Origin: Candidatus Tayloriibacteriota bacterium
Lineage (GTDB): Bacteria > Patescibacteria > Paceibacteria > UBA9973 > UBA6065
Assembly: GCA_016215405.1 (NCBI GenBank)
Contig: JACRJQ010000007.1
Location: 124,001 to 188,000, forward strand
DNA length: 64,000 bases
Direction of reading: 5' to 3'
Shown one piece after another: positions 22,801 to 32,589 of this stretch. The notes beneath the pieces were generated by a model. The model saw only the letters and a list, made by a program, of their open reading frames with translations. It was not told the origin of the DNA and made no database searches. The position numbers were made by a program, and so were the translations under genes. Positions within the stretch are counted from its first letter, which is position 1. Every line of letters starts with the position of its first letter.

Positions 22801-23265
22801 TCAGACCGAGAGGCTCAGTGTGGGAAATCCCCTGCCCCTCCGGGAGAGGCGGCTCGACCGAGTCATCGCGTCCTTTCGCAGGATCTCGCGGGCGTCGACC
22901 GGGATCTGCGCCTGCCCGTTCGCAAGGGCGCGCGGCGGCGGAACCGGGGGCAAAGCGCGCAGGGCGCTTTGAAGCTCTGCCGCGAGCCCCCAGTAGACGG
23001 CGATGACCTGCTTCGGATGGCGCGGCACCGTCGTAAGCCAGACGACGAGCTCGGGAGAGCCGTCCTCGCTCATCTCGGGCGCAGAGATCTCCCCTTGAGG
23101 ACGCTCTCCGACGAGGCAGCCTTCCTTTGCCTCGATGCGGTGGAACTGAAAGTCGTAGAAGGTGACTTTCACGAAGGGCCGGCCTTCGAGATAGGCGTGG
23201 CCCATGCCTTGCCGAGCGTTGAGGGAGACGAGCTTCGCGAAGCAGTAGCCGTTAGGTAAGCGCAT
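22801..23265 (-). CDS. Hypothetical protein
   Basis: The 154-residue reading frame starts MRLPNGYCFAKLVSLNARQGMGHAYLEGRPFVKVTFYDF and has its own downstream terminator and a plausible promoter (TTGACG then an AT-rich TATTCT region near 23330). The N-terminal 100 residues look like a mixed alpha/beta domain; the end is Arg/Ser-rich. No family is recognised. The ATG at 23265 is chosen because the longer frame would translate a hairpin leader. A stretch of eight C lies just before the ATG. Confidence 0.5.
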   Translation of the reverse strand: MRLPNGYCFAKLVSLNARQGMGHAYLEGRPFVKVTFYDFQFHRIEAKEGCLVGERPQGEISAPEMSEDGSPELVVWLTTVPRHPKQVIAVYWGLAAELQSALRALPPVPPPRALANGQAQIPVDAREILRKDAMTRSSRLSRRGRGFPTLSLSV

Positions 23266-23435
23266 AGCGGGGGGGGTACGAGACAGCCATTCGGCATGAG
23301 GACGCCCTAGATATAAGGATGTCCCTGTCTTTTCAGATAGAATATTGCCCCACAAAAGAAAAACGTCAATAGTTAACAGACAAAAAAAGCCGCCCACGCT
23401 GTCGTGGAACGGCTGCAAGAACGATCAAAGGAAGA

Positions 23436-24437
23436 TCAACCCTTCCCTCCCGAATAGATGGCCGGAGCCGTCTTCGAGAAGAGGATGAGATAGAGCTTTC
23501 CCGCGGAGGCCTTAAACGAGACCTGGACCTTTGCCGGATCGAACGAGATTCCCGGGGTGTAGGGATCGGCCTTGAAGGCGGATTCCTCGACCACGGTCAC
23601 CTTCAGGGGCAACGGGATGGCCGTGTCGAACTTCACGGCGACAGTCGCATCGGCGGTATATTTCGCCCGCACGATATCGTCTGACGCCGCGTATTTGATC
23701 TCGACGGAGTTGTCGGCAACGGTCCGGACGCCCCTAACCGCTGTATCGAACCCGCCGGTCGAAGCCGAGCCCACCGCTTTTTGCATGCCGGTCGAGGCGG
23801 AGTAGATCGCGAGAGACCCATCGGAATACTCGAGGTAGAGGTCGCCGTTCTGCGCGACGTGCTCTGCCGACAGGAGGAGGTAGCCGTCCCTCACCCTGCC
23901 GTAATCGCCGAAGTAGTAGACCCCGGTGGTGTTGCCGCGGTCGTCCTTGAGGACGATCTTGGCGTTCGAGATGCCTTTGACCGGAAACGGGATGGTCCCC
24001 ATCTCCATGTCATCGAGCTTTCCCGCATCGGGCGGCACCTGATAGGCGCCGGCCTGATCTTTCACCAGCTTGAAGTCGCGATCTCCGTAGAACGCTGTCC
24101 ACGCGGTGCCGTCGGGGGATCGGATCTCCCAATTGGCGAACGCCGCGAGCGTTTCGGTCGGATCGGCCGAGAACGTCACCTTGTTCTTTTTGAGCGCCGC
24201 GGCGATCGCGACCGGATCGCCGTCAGCGACAGAATATGCGACTGAGAACCAATAGGTCCCCGACACCGACTGGCCGGCGACGCCGCCGGAAAGCCAGTTG
24301 ACCTTGGAGATCGCATAGGCTTTGAGCGTGGCGAGGTCCTTGATCGGGACCGATTTCGGAGACGAGTCGCTCAGAGCGGCCCGCAGAGGAGTAAAGGCGA
24401 TGAAGGCCATCGCGAGGAAAGAAACGACTGATTTCAT
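23436..24437 (-). CDS. Secreted hypothetical protein
   Basis: The 333-residue protein has a signal peptide (MKSVVSFLAMAFIAFTPLRAALS, cleavage probably near residue 20). The body is beta-rich with no recognised domain; segments such as GNTTGVYYFGDYGRVRDGYLLLSAEHVAQNGDLYLEYSDGSL suggest a repeated-strand fold. No cysteines are evident, so it may work outside the membrane. It lies 19 bp downstream of a small exported protein gene, which suggests a two-gene envelope operon. Confidence 0.75.
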   Translation of the reverse strand: MKSVVSFLAMAFIAFTPLRAALSDSSPKSVPIKDLATLKAYAISKVNWLSGGVAGQSVSGTYWFSVAYSVADGDPVAIAAALKKNKVTFSADPTETLAAFANWEIRSPDGTAWTAFYGDRDFKLVKDQAGAYQVPPDAGKLDDMEMGTIPFPVKGISNAKIVLKDDRGNTTGVYYFGDYGRVRDGYLLLSAEHVAQNGDLYLEYSDGSLAIYSASTGMQKAVGSASTGGFDTAVRGVRTVADNSVEIKYAASDDIVRAKYTADATVAVKFDTAIPLPLKVTVVEESAFKADPYTPGISFDPAKVQVSFKASAGKLYLILFSKTAPAIYSGGKG

Positions 24438-24456
24438 GTGTGGACTGACTGCGTGA

Positions 24457-24657
24457 TTAGTTCGGGTTTACGGACGTGTCAAAGGAGATGGTGACTGTCA
24501 CCTTCTCCGGTTTCTCTTTCTTTTGCGAGGCCACAGCCTCTCCGGTCGCCTGTGCGGGCGCCGGACTCACGAGAACCGCCTTCGGCTCCCGCGAGACTGC
24601 GACAAAGAGCGCTGCTACCGACAAAGCGGCGGCGAGCGCGATAGCTGCTTTTCTCAT
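24457..24657 (-). CDS. Small exported or membrane-anchored protein
   Basis: The 66-residue product starts MRKAAIALAAALSVAALFVAVS, a signal peptide or anchor, then a short polar part with KKEKPEKVTVTISFDTSVNPN. The ATG at 24657 is chosen from the hydrophobic start; a longer frame would translate the leader hairpin. It is transcribed ahead of the 333-residue secreted protein from a good promoter with a terminator-like leader hairpin. Confidence 0.6.
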   Translation of the reverse strand: MRKAAIALAAALSVAALFVAVSREPKAVLVSPAPAQATGEAVASQKKEKPEKVTVTISFDTSVNPN

Positions 24658-24681
24658 GGTTGATTTCCCTTTCGAAGAACG

Positions 24682-24702
24682 AAAAAAGGCCTTACTGGGG
24701 CC
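24682..24702 (-). promoter_or_regulatory. Terminator-like hairpin in the 24.6-kb leader
   Basis: Read on the minus strand, GGCC-CCAGTAA-GGCC is followed by six T. It begins about 5 nt after the predicted start of the transcript, so it is a candidate attenuator for the two exported-protein genes. Confidence 0.45.
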
Positions 24703-24709
24703 AGTATTG

Positions 24710-24737
24710 ATTATACCACAGGTAAGCCTAAAGTCAA
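24710..24737 (-). promoter_or_regulatory. Promoter of the exported-protein operon
   Basis: TTGACT (24732-24737) and a perfect TATAAT (24710-24715) on the minus strand are 16 bp apart. Confidence 0.7.
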
Positions 24738-24753
24738 ATCCCTGTCCTCGCAC

Positions 24754-24790
24754 GAAAAAGCCGCGGACCTTCGCGGTCCGCGGCTTTTTC
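24754..24790 (-). terminator. Terminator of the small membrane protein gene
   Basis: A perfect 16-bp stem (GAAAAAGCCGCGGACC and its complement) with a 5-nt loop and T run lies 19 bp past the stop of the gene at 24809. Confidence 0.85.
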
Positions 24791-24808
24791 GAATCGAGAG
24801 AGTCGATA

Positions 24809-24979
24809 CTACTGAGCGACCGTCGAGGTAGCGACCGGAGCGGTCTCTACAGGAGCCGTCTCAGACGATCCGCCCATAAGCCACCATGCGCCCAAAACGA
24901 CGACGATGACTACGACGACCGCGATAACGAGGCTCTTCTTCGACTTTGGAGCTACCGGAGCTGCTGTGTTTGGTTCCAT
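24809..24979 (-). CDS. Small single-pass membrane protein
   Basis: The 56-residue product has a polar N-terminus (MEPNTAAPVAPKSKK), one hydrophobic helix LVIAVVVVIVVVLGAWWLM, and a Thr/Val/Ala-rich outer tail. The ATG at 24979 is preferred over an earlier in-frame ATG that precedes only leader sequence. The plan resembles the truncated gene at the window's right end (METNTPTANKSSKN then a helix), suggesting a small paralogous group of anchor-plus-tail proteins. Confidence 0.55.
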   Translation of the reverse strand: MEPNTAAPVAPKSKKSLVIAVVVVIVVVLGAWWLMGGSSETAPVETAPVATSTVAQ

Positions 24980-25110
24980 TGTTCCTGAAGTATTGTTAGA
25001 TAATATACGACCTTGATGCATATATAGTAGCATTTTTACGGCACGATGCGGCGACCTAGTTATCCCCCGCCGAAAATGAACTGTAAAGTTTTTCGGCCGA
25101 GGCTCCCCAT

Positions 25111-25150
25111 AAACGAAAGACCGAGGCCTGTGGGCCTCGGTCTTTCGTTT
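25111..25150 (-). terminator. Terminator after fusA
   Basis: A perfect 18-bp stem (AAACGAAAGACCGAGGCC and its complement) with loop TGTG lies 8 bp past the fusA stop. Confidence 0.9.
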
Positions 25151-25158
25151 GCTTTCTT

Positions 25159-27303
<2,145 letters not shown>

Positions 27304-27342
27304 AATATTGATAAGGTTTGGGACCTTTTTGATAAATAATGG

Positions 27343-27422
27343 CATCAGCCCTAGGCTGATCCGCCTTGGGCGGAAACTAAAAAGCGAGAGGGGGCTCTGG
27401 CTAAATAGGACTACAGAGTATA
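27343..27422 (-). promoter_or_regulatory. fusA promoter and structured leader
   Basis: A TATACT box (27417-27422, minus strand) precedes a leader of roughly 105 nt. The leader holds two adjacent hairpins, TCCGCC-CAA-GGCGGA and ATCAGCC-TAG-GGCTGAT. A regulatory role is inferred. Confidence 0.5.
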
Positions 27423-27496
27423 GGAAAATGGCTAAAGAATCAAGAAACCGTGGCAGATAAAGGCAGGTTATACTGTGTAACCAACACCCACACCGT

Positions 27497-28153
27497 ATGT
27501 ACGCCGTGATACTCGCAGCCGGAAAAGGTACGAGAATGCGAAGCCTTACGAAGGATACGCCTAAGCCCCTGCTCGCCTACGAGGGGAAAAGCCTCATAGA
27601 ACACAAGCTCCTCGCCCTGCCGAGGACGGTCACGAAAGTCGTGATAGTCGTAGGCTACCTCGGCGACTCAATATCGAGCCGTTTCGGGAGCTCTTATAAA
27701 GGCATCCCCATAGAGTACGTAGAGCAGAAAGAGCTTTTGGGGACGGCTCATGCCCTCTGGCAGGCGAAGGGCCTCCTCGACGATAGGTTCCTAGTCCTTA
27801 TGGGAGACGACGTCTACGGTGCTCGCGACCTCGACGCGCTCGCGCAATACGACTGCGCCCTGCTCTCGTACAAGGGAGACCCGAAGCGCTCCGGCGGAAA
27901 GTTCATCCTCAACGAAGATGGGTCGCTTCGAGCGATCGTCGAGGACAAGGATGGGTCCATCGATTCGCCGTTGGTCTACACAGGGGCGTGCGTCGTGACC
28001 CCGGCGCTTTTCGACTACCCTCTCGCGCAGATTCCCGGACGAAAGGAGTTCGGATTGCCGCAGACCATCGTCCAGATGGCGGACAAGCGCAGAATCCATA
28101 TCGTCGAAGCGGAATTCTGGAAGCAGATCACTTCGCCCGAGGACCTCGCATAA
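27497..28153 (+). CDS. Sugar-1-phosphate nucleotidyltransferase-like protein
   Basis: The 218-residue protein has the nucleotidyltransferase start AVILAAGKGTRMRSLTKDTPKPLLAYEGKSLIEH (residues about 3-37), GTAHALWQA for base binding and LVLMGDDVYG with the metal-binding aspartates. It probably makes an NDP-sugar for the cell envelope; the sugar is not predictable. It lacks the C-terminal beta-helix of GlmU. A TATACT box lies about 26 bp before the ATG. It separates rpsG from fusA on the opposite strand. Confidence 0.88.
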   Translation: MYAVILAAGKGTRMRSLTKDTPKPLLAYEGKSLIEHKLLALPRTVTKVVIVVGYLGDSISSRFGSSYKGIPIEYVEQKELLGTAHALWQAKGLLDDRFLVLMGDDVYGARDLDALAQYDCALLSYKGDPKRSGGKFILNEDGSLRAIVEDKDGSIDSPLVYTGACVVTPALFDYPLAQIPGRKEFGLPQTIVQMADKRRIHIVEAEFWKQITSPEDLA

Positions 28154-28189
28154 CAAAAGGCCGGTTCGCGAAGCGAACCGGTCTTTTGT
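28153..28189 (+). terminator. Terminator after the nucleotidyltransferase gene
   Basis: ACAAAAGGCCGGTTCGC pairs with GCGAACCGGTCTTTTGT with one G-U, a 17-bp stem overlapping the stop codon. Confidence 0.8.
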
Positions 28190-28274
28190 CTTCTATTGGA
28201 ACGTATTTGCGAGAATTATCGGATGGAGTTCGAGGAGTCGACGACGAAGAAATCCGCCGATAAGACCGCAAAGG

Positions 28275-28745
28275 CTACCAAGCGAAGTGGGCGAAGGCCT
28301 TGTTCGCCTCTGCCATCTTGTGGGTGTTCTCTCGCTTCTTGACCGCCTCGCCTTCGTTCTTCGAAGCCGCGATGATCTCGTCTGCGAGCTTTACAGAGAT
28401 AGGAGCCCCCTTCTTCGATCGGGCAGCGTCTATGATCCACTTGATAGAGAGAGCGTCTCGGCGCTTCGGTCGCACCTCGACAGGGACCTGATAGTTAGCG
28501 CCACCGACGCGCCTCGAGCGGACCTCGACGTTAGGAGCGGTGTTCTTGAGAGCGGCCTCGAAGACAGAGAAAGGGTCCTCCACCTTCGCCTTCTCCTTGA
28601 TGAGGTCGAAGCACTTGTAGATGTTCGCGCGGGCCTGGTTCTTCTTGCCGTCGAACATGATGTAGTTTATGAGCTTCGAGACCTTCTCGGAGTTGTACTT
28701 GAAGTCAGGCTTGAGCTCTCGCTTTATGTTTATTTTTCGTCTCAT
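28275..28745 (-). CDS. rpsG: 30S ribosomal protein S7
   Basis: S7 nucleates head assembly. The 156-residue protein starts MRRKINIKRELKPDFKYNSEKVSKLINYIMFDGKKNQA and has VEVRSRRVGGANYQVPVEVRPKRRDALSIKWI and KKRENTHKMAEANKAFAHFAW, the family signatures. The length is normal. It is 19 bp after rpsL. Confidence 0.97.
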   Translation of the reverse strand: MRRKINIKRELKPDFKYNSEKVSKLINYIMFDGKKNQARANIYKCFDLIKEKAKVEDPFSVFEAALKNTAPNVEVRSRRVGGANYQVPVEVRPKRRDALSIKWIIDAARSKKGAPISVKLADEIIAASKNEGEAVKKRENTHKMAEANKAFAHFAW

Positions 28746-28764
28746 GGGATGTTCGTATTAGCGA

Positions 28765-29181
28765 TTACTTGGCTGCCTTCGGCCTCTTGGCGCCGTACTG
28801 GCTGCGACCTTTCTTTCGATTCTCCACGCCGCCTGCGTCGAGGACGCCGCGGACGACAGAGTAGCGGAGGCCCACGTCCTTGACTCGACCGCCCTTAAGA
28901 AGGACCACCGAGTGCTCCTGGAGGTTATGTCCCATGCCTGGGATGTATGCGGTGACTTCCATGCCGTTAGAGAGCCTTACCCTCGCGATCTTTCGGATAG
29001 CCGAGTTAGGCTTCTTCGGGGTCTTCGTCGTTACCTTTATGCATACTCCGCGCTTGAAAGGCGAGTAGAAGAAGCGAGGCTTGTTCGTAAGCACGTTGAA
29101 GCTCTTCGTCAATGCGACGGACTTCGACTTTCGCTTGAGCGAACGGCGCTTTCGCTTCACCAGCTGGTGAATGGTTGGCAT
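28765..29181 (-). CDS. rpsL: 30S ribosomal protein S12
   Basis: S12 monitors decoding at the A site. The 138-residue protein starts MPTIHQLVKRKRRSLKRKSKSVALTKSFNVL and has VCIKVTTKTPKKPNSAIRKIARVRLSNGMEVTAYIPGMGHNLQEHSVVLLKGGRVKDVGLRY, with the usual streptomycin-site lysine in KKPNSA. About 13 residues (FNVLTNKPRFFYSPF) are inserted between the N-terminal arm and the core. The ATG at 29181 fits the family start; an earlier one does not. A leader hairpin (GCTTAAAGC/GCTTTAGC) precedes it. Confidence 0.96.
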   Translation of the reverse strand: MPTIHQLVKRKRRSLKRKSKSVALTKSFNVLTNKPRFFYSPFKRGVCIKVTTKTPKKPNSAIRKIARVRLSNGMEVTAYIPGMGHNLQEHSVVLLKGGRVKDVGLRYSVVRGVLDAGGVENRKKGRSQYGAKRPKAAK

Positions 29182-29351
29182 TCGTTTTCGATTGTTACGG
29201 AAGGAGTGGTTTCTTCGCGGCGCTAAAGCTTGAGTTTGATGCTTTAAGCCGTTACTCACCCCTACCCTGTTAAATAGCGTTCCTTACGGACGCGAAGGTG
29301 AGATTACTATAGATAGTGACAATTATCAAGACTGCGCCTAGTATTAGGGCC

Positions 29352-30302
29352 ATGAAAGAAAACCTTCCACTCGGCCTCCTCTCAAAGCACCTCCCTGCAC
29401 TGGGGCTAGAAAATCCCCTGTATATAGAAAACGAGAACGACCTATTCGAGGATGGAGCGGTACCGAGGCGAAACCTCGGTATTCGGTACCGAGGTTTCGC
29501 CTCGGTACAAAGCGCGGTCGTCTTTTTGCCGAAATCGAAGGCGCTCATAGACATGACGCTCGCCTTGGTCTCGGGGATAGTAGAGGAAGGCGGCACGGTC
29601 GTCCTCGCCGGTTCGAACGACGCGGGGATCAGGAGCGCGAGGGACGCCTATGAGAAGAACATCGGCCCGGTCGACCAGAAGATCGTCGGGAACCACTCCG
29701 CCCTCTATGTGGGCAAGAACCGCCGCCTCTCTGCTTCGAAAAAGCTGGAGGATTTCCTCTCGTATGGAAGTATCATATATGATACTAAATCTCTAGAAGT
29801 CGCGATCGTGCCGGGAGTATTCAGCGCAGGAGAACTGGATGAGGGCACGAAGCTCCTTTTGGACCATATCCCATACGATAGAAAAAAAATCCTCGACGTC
29901 GGATGCGGCGCGGGAATTATCGGCGCGATATACAAGAAAAAGAATCCCACGGCGGACGTGACGATGTCGGATTCGAGCGAGCTCGCCGTATTCGCTACAA
30001 GGGCGACGTTTGAGAGGAACGACATCGAAGCGAAGATCCTCCGGTCTGACGTATTCGACGGCATCCAAGAGAAATTCGACGCCATTCTCTGCAACCCTCC
30101 TTTCCACAAAGGAGTATCGACAGACTATTCGTTCATAGAGAAGTTCGCGAAGGGCGCCAAGGCGCGCCTTTCTCCCAACGGAGAGGTCTGGGTCGTCGCG
30201 AACGCGTTCCTCTCCTATGCGGATATCCTCCAAAAGAACATCGGCCCGACAGAGGTCGTGGCCGATGACAAAAGATTCAAAGTCTACAGGTCGAGGGTCT
30301 AG
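29352..30302 (+). CDS. RsmC-like class I methyltransferase
   Basis: The 316-residue protein resembles RsmC-type 16S rRNA guanine-N2 methyltransferases. Its N-terminal half is a degenerate pseudo-methyltransferase domain, and the C-terminal half has the SAM motif ILDVGCGAGIIGAIYKKKNP (residues about 181-200) and the catalytic CNPPFHKG (about 245-252). The ATG at 29352 is preferred, 4 bp after a TATTAG box. Residues about 36-53 are encoded by a large palindrome (29460-29508), so a stretch of the N-terminal domain may be an insertion. Substrate is inferred from the family. Confidence 0.85.
   Translation: MKENLPLGLLSKHLPALGLENPLYIENENDLFEDGAVPRRNLGIRYRGFASVQSAVVFLPKSKALIDMTLALVSGIVEEGGTVVLAGSNDAGIRSARDAYEKNIGPVDQKIVGNHSALYVGKNRRLSASKKLEDFLSYGSIIYDTKSLEVAIVPGVFSAGELDEGTKLLLDHIPYDRKKILDVGCGAGIIGAIYKKKNPTADVTMSDSSELAVFATRATFERNDIEAKILRSDVFDGIQEKFDAILCNPPFHKGVSTDYSFIEKFAKGAKARLSPNGEVWVVANAFLSYADILQKNIGPTEVVADDKRFKVYRSRV
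29460..29508. repeat. Nested palindromic element inside the methyltransferase gene
   Basis: A 22-bp arm (29460-29481) is exactly complementary to 29487-29508 across a 5-nt loop. Each arm is itself a small hairpin, CCGAGG...CCTCGG, so TACCGAGG/CCTCGGTA occurs four times. The coding frame stays open through it. In-frame palindromic elements of this sort are known in Rickettsia; a relation is not claimed. Confidence 0.85.
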
Positions 30303-30971
30303 CTACCACGGGAGCCTCTCTCCTTTGAACCAAAAGAGTCCAGTGTCCGATAAGGGCTTTACCTTCGCGGCGAATTCGTATATATAGCCCGCCGCTTCTT
30401 CGGGCGAGAGATCTGCTTCTCCGCCGCCCATATCCGTCTTCACCCAACCCGGATGAATCGACGCGACGAATATCCCACGCTGAGAGAGCCTGCCCGCGAG
30501 GATCCTCGTGTACATGTTGAGGGCGGCCTTCGACATCTTGTACGAAGGATAGTTAAAGACGCGCAGGTCTTTCGAGAGCATGCCTGCGGTCGAAGACATG
30601 TTGAATATCTGGCCCCCGTCGCTTACCTGAGACGAAAGCCTCTCTGTGAGATCGGCGAGGCCGAAGACGTTCACCTCGAACGTCTCGCGAAGCTTCTCTG
30701 AGATCACCTTGTCGGTGAAATCGTCCTCGCATACGCCGGCGTTGTTCACGAGGAGGTCGATCGTCACGCCTTCGCTGATAAGCGCGTCGCAGAGAGATCC
30801 GATGCTCTGAGGCGACGAAAGGTCGAGGTCGTATCCCTTGAAGCTCGGAGAATCCGGGATATTGAGGCCGGAGACGGCAGTGCCGAGGACGCGCCAGCCT
30901 TCCTTTATGAATCTCTCGGCGAGCGCCCTGCCTATGCCTCGCGAAGTCCCCGTTATAAGCGCGGTTTTCAT
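30303..30971 (-). CDS. Short-chain dehydrogenase/reductase
   Basis: This is an NAD(P)-dependent oxidoreductase of the SDR superfamily. The 222-residue protein has the Rossmann motif TGTSRGIGRALAERF (residues about 7-21), NNAGV near residue 76, the catalytic Ser in NMSSTAGM and the YxxxK pair YPSYKMSKAAL. The C-terminal SIHPGWVKTDMGG is typical. Substrate unknown. It follows the M50 protease gene by 16 bp and abuts the convergent methyltransferase gene. Confidence 0.93.
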   Translation of the reverse strand: MKTALITGTSRGIGRALAERFIKEGWRVLGTAVSGLNIPDSPSFKGYDLDLSSPQSIGSLCDALISEGVTIDLLVNNAGVCEDDFTDKVISEKLRETFEVNVFGLADLTERLSSQVSDGGQIFNMSSTAGMLSKDLRVFNYPSYKMSKAALNMYTRILAGRLSQRGIFVASIHPGWVKTDMGGGEADLSPEEAAGYIYEFAAKVKPLSDTGLFWFKGERLPW

Positions 30972-30987
30972 CGTCTTGGAGGTTAGC

Positions 30988-31602
30988 TTAGATGCCGGTT
31001 ATAAGGCGGAAGAGCCATGGTATGAGAGGGGCGAAGAACTGCCAGAGGAAGATGAGGAATATGAACACTCCGACGAATCCGAACCTCTCTATAGACTCCC
31101 TCACCTTCATCCAGCCCTGCGGCAAGATCGCCGTGAGGATCTTCGACCCGTCGAGGGGCGGCATCGGCACCAGGTTGAAGACCGCGAGCGCGATGTTTAT
31201 ATAGACGATCTGGATAGCGAGCATCGAGACAGGGCTATCGATGCCTCCCGGCAAAGCGTAGAACCTGAGAAAAAGGCCGAACACGGTGGCGAGGACGAGA
31301 TTCGATAAAGGGCCCGCGAACGCGACGATGGCTTCTCCCCACCTTTGATTCCTCAGATTATATGGATTGTAAGGGACCGGCTTCGCCCAGCCGAACATGA
31401 AGCCTCCGGGAAGGAGCGCGAGGATTACCGGCAGTATGACCGAGCCTACCGGGTCGATATGCTTTATCGGATTGAGCGTGAGGCGGCCCTCGAGCTCCGC
31501 CGTCCTATCCCCCTGGATAAGGGCAGCGTAGCCGTGAGAGATCTCGTGTATCACGACCGAGAATATGAGGATGACGAGGGAGAATATGAACGATGCTTCC
31601 AT
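30988..31602 (-). CDS. Site-2 protease family (M50) membrane metalloprotease
   Basis: This is an intramembrane zinc protease. The 204-residue protein has HEISHGYAALIQGD (HExxH, residues about 18-31) in its first membrane region, GRLTLNPIKHIDPVGS, and the third-ligand motif NLVPMPPLDGSKIL (about 140-153). The compact form without a PDZ domain matches the 'site-2 protease family' common in bacteria. Five or six hydrophobic segments are visible. Substrate unknown. It is cotranscribed with the SDR gene. Confidence 0.93.
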   Translation of the reverse strand: MEASFIFSLVILIFSVVIHEISHGYAALIQGDRTAELEGRLTLNPIKHIDPVGSVILPVILALLPGGFMFGWAKPVPYNPYNLRNQRWGEAIVAFAGPLSNLVLATVFGLFLRFYALPGGIDSPVSMLAIQIVYINIALAVFNLVPMPPLDGSKILTAILPQGWMKVRESIERFGFVGVFIFLIFLWQFFAPLIPWLFRLITGI

Positions 31603-31627
31603 GGTTGATGGTTGTGGAGCCTAAAAC

Positions 31628-31655
31628 TTGCCAAATCGCCTATGTATGATACCAT
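31628..31655 (+). promoter_or_regulatory. Promoter of rpmB
   Basis: TTGCCA (31628-31633) and TACCAT (31650-31655) are 16 bp apart; the leader to rpmB is about 33 nt. Confidence 0.5.
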
Positions 31656-31694
31656 GCTCCGTACTTCCTAATACGAGAAATCTAATCAACTGTC

Positions 31695-31937
31695 ATGGCA
31701 AAAACCTGCCCAGTAACAAAGAGAACGTCCCTCATGGGAGGAGGATACTCGAACGCGACCCGCGCGACGCAGTTTAACCCTACCGGAAAGGTCCGAAGGT
31801 ATGTGAACCTCCAGGCGAAGAAGATCTACATCCCGGAGCTCAAGAAATCGATCAGGCTCACCCTCTCGACCCGCGCGATCAAGACCATAAACAAGAACGG
31901 CGCCTACGCCACCCTCAAGAAGGCGGGCATCATCTAG
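31695..31937 (+). CDS. rpmB: 50S ribosomal protein L28
   Basis: This is a small large-subunit protein. The 80-residue product starts MAKTCPVTKRTSLMGGGYSNATRATQFNPTGKVRRYVNLQAKKIYIPELKKSIRLTLSTRAIKTINKNG, matching L28 (usual start M..C.(V/L)TGK....G..VSHA..K.....NLQ.). Only one of the zinc-ligand cysteines of C+ L28 is present. It is a single-gene unit with its own promoter and terminator. Confidence 0.95.
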   Translation: MAKTCPVTKRTSLMGGGYSNATRATQFNPTGKVRRYVNLQAKKIYIPELKKSIRLTLSTRAIKTINKNGAYATLKKAGII

Positions 31938-31940
31938 ATA

Positions 31941-31978
31941 AAAAGCGGCTCGGACCTACGGTCCGAGCCGCTTTTCGT
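31941..31978 (+). terminator. Terminator after rpmB
   Basis: A perfect 16-bp stem (AAAAGCGGCTCGGACC and its complement) with loop TAC lies 4 bp past the stop. Confidence 0.9.
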
Positions 31979-31983
31979 TCCCT

Positions 31984-32011
31984 TTGACTCAGGCGGCTCT
32001 GAGGGTACTAT
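31984..32011 (+). promoter_or_regulatory. Promoter of the Nudix gene
   Basis: TTGACT (31984-31989) and TACTAT (32006-32011) are 16 bp apart and end 8 bp before the ATG at 32020, so the mRNA should have almost no leader. Confidence 0.65.
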
Positions 32012-32019
32012 TAGGAGCG

Positions 32020-32541
32020 ATGAGCACGTCGACCTATCCTGTGTTGACCATTTGCTATCTCATCCGAGGCGAGCCGGGGCATGAGGAAGTCCTCATGGGA
32101 GAGAAGGCGCCGACAGAAAGCGCCGTAAAGCGAGGGGTTGCGGGAAGATGGATCGGTTCGGGAGGCCTTCTCGAACCGGACATCGATCCCTCTCCCATCG
32201 CATGCGGCATCCGCGAGACGAAGAAAGAGCTGGACGTCCTCGCGGAGGAGAGCCACACGTCAGAGATGAGCCGCATCCTAGTGAGCAAGGAGGGCGAGGA
32301 AGATATCGAGCTGCGCCATCTCTTCATGAGGCGCTGGCGAGGCACCCCCCGCCCTGACGGCAGAGAATTCCTGAAGATCCACTGGTATCCGGTATCCCGG
32401 ACGCCGGAGAATCTCTGCGACGTAGACCGCTGCGTCCTGCCGGTCCTTATGAGCGGAAGAAGGCTCTGCGGCACGCTCAGGCTCACCCGCTCCGGCGCGT
32501 TCGCCGGATCGAGACTGCAAATGGTAAGTTCGTTCGAGTGA
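32020..32541 (+). CDS. Nudix hydrolase (MutT/MTH1-like)
   Basis: It probably hydrolyses a nucleoside diphosphate linked to another group, perhaps oxidised dNTPs. The 173-residue protein has the Nudix box WIGSGGLLEPDIDPSPIACGIRETKKELDV (residues about 45-74): G at the right spacing, REtxkEl core intact. A start like MTH1 (TYPVLTICYLIRGEPGHEEVLMGEKA) precedes it. The ATG at 32020 is chosen from the promoter spacing. The C-terminal 40 residues are Arg-rich and unrecognised. Confidence 0.8.
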   Translation: MSTSTYPVLTICYLIRGEPGHEEVLMGEKAPTESAVKRGVAGRWIGSGGLLEPDIDPSPIACGIRETKKELDVLAEESHTSEMSRILVSKEGEEDIELRHLFMRRWRGTPRPDGREFLKIHWYPVSRTPENLCDVDRCVLPVLMSGRRLCGTLRLTRSGAFAGSRLQMVSSFE

Positions 32542-32560
32542 AGCAATCCTTCGCTTTTCG

Positions 32561-32589
32561 CCCCGCGTCTTCCTTAGACGCGGGGTTTT
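32561..32589. terminator. Terminator between convergent genes
   Basis: CCCCGCGTCT and AGACGCGGGG form a 10-bp stem with loop TCCTT and TTTT on the plus side. It overlaps the stop codon of the minus-strand MBL gene. Confidence 0.8.
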
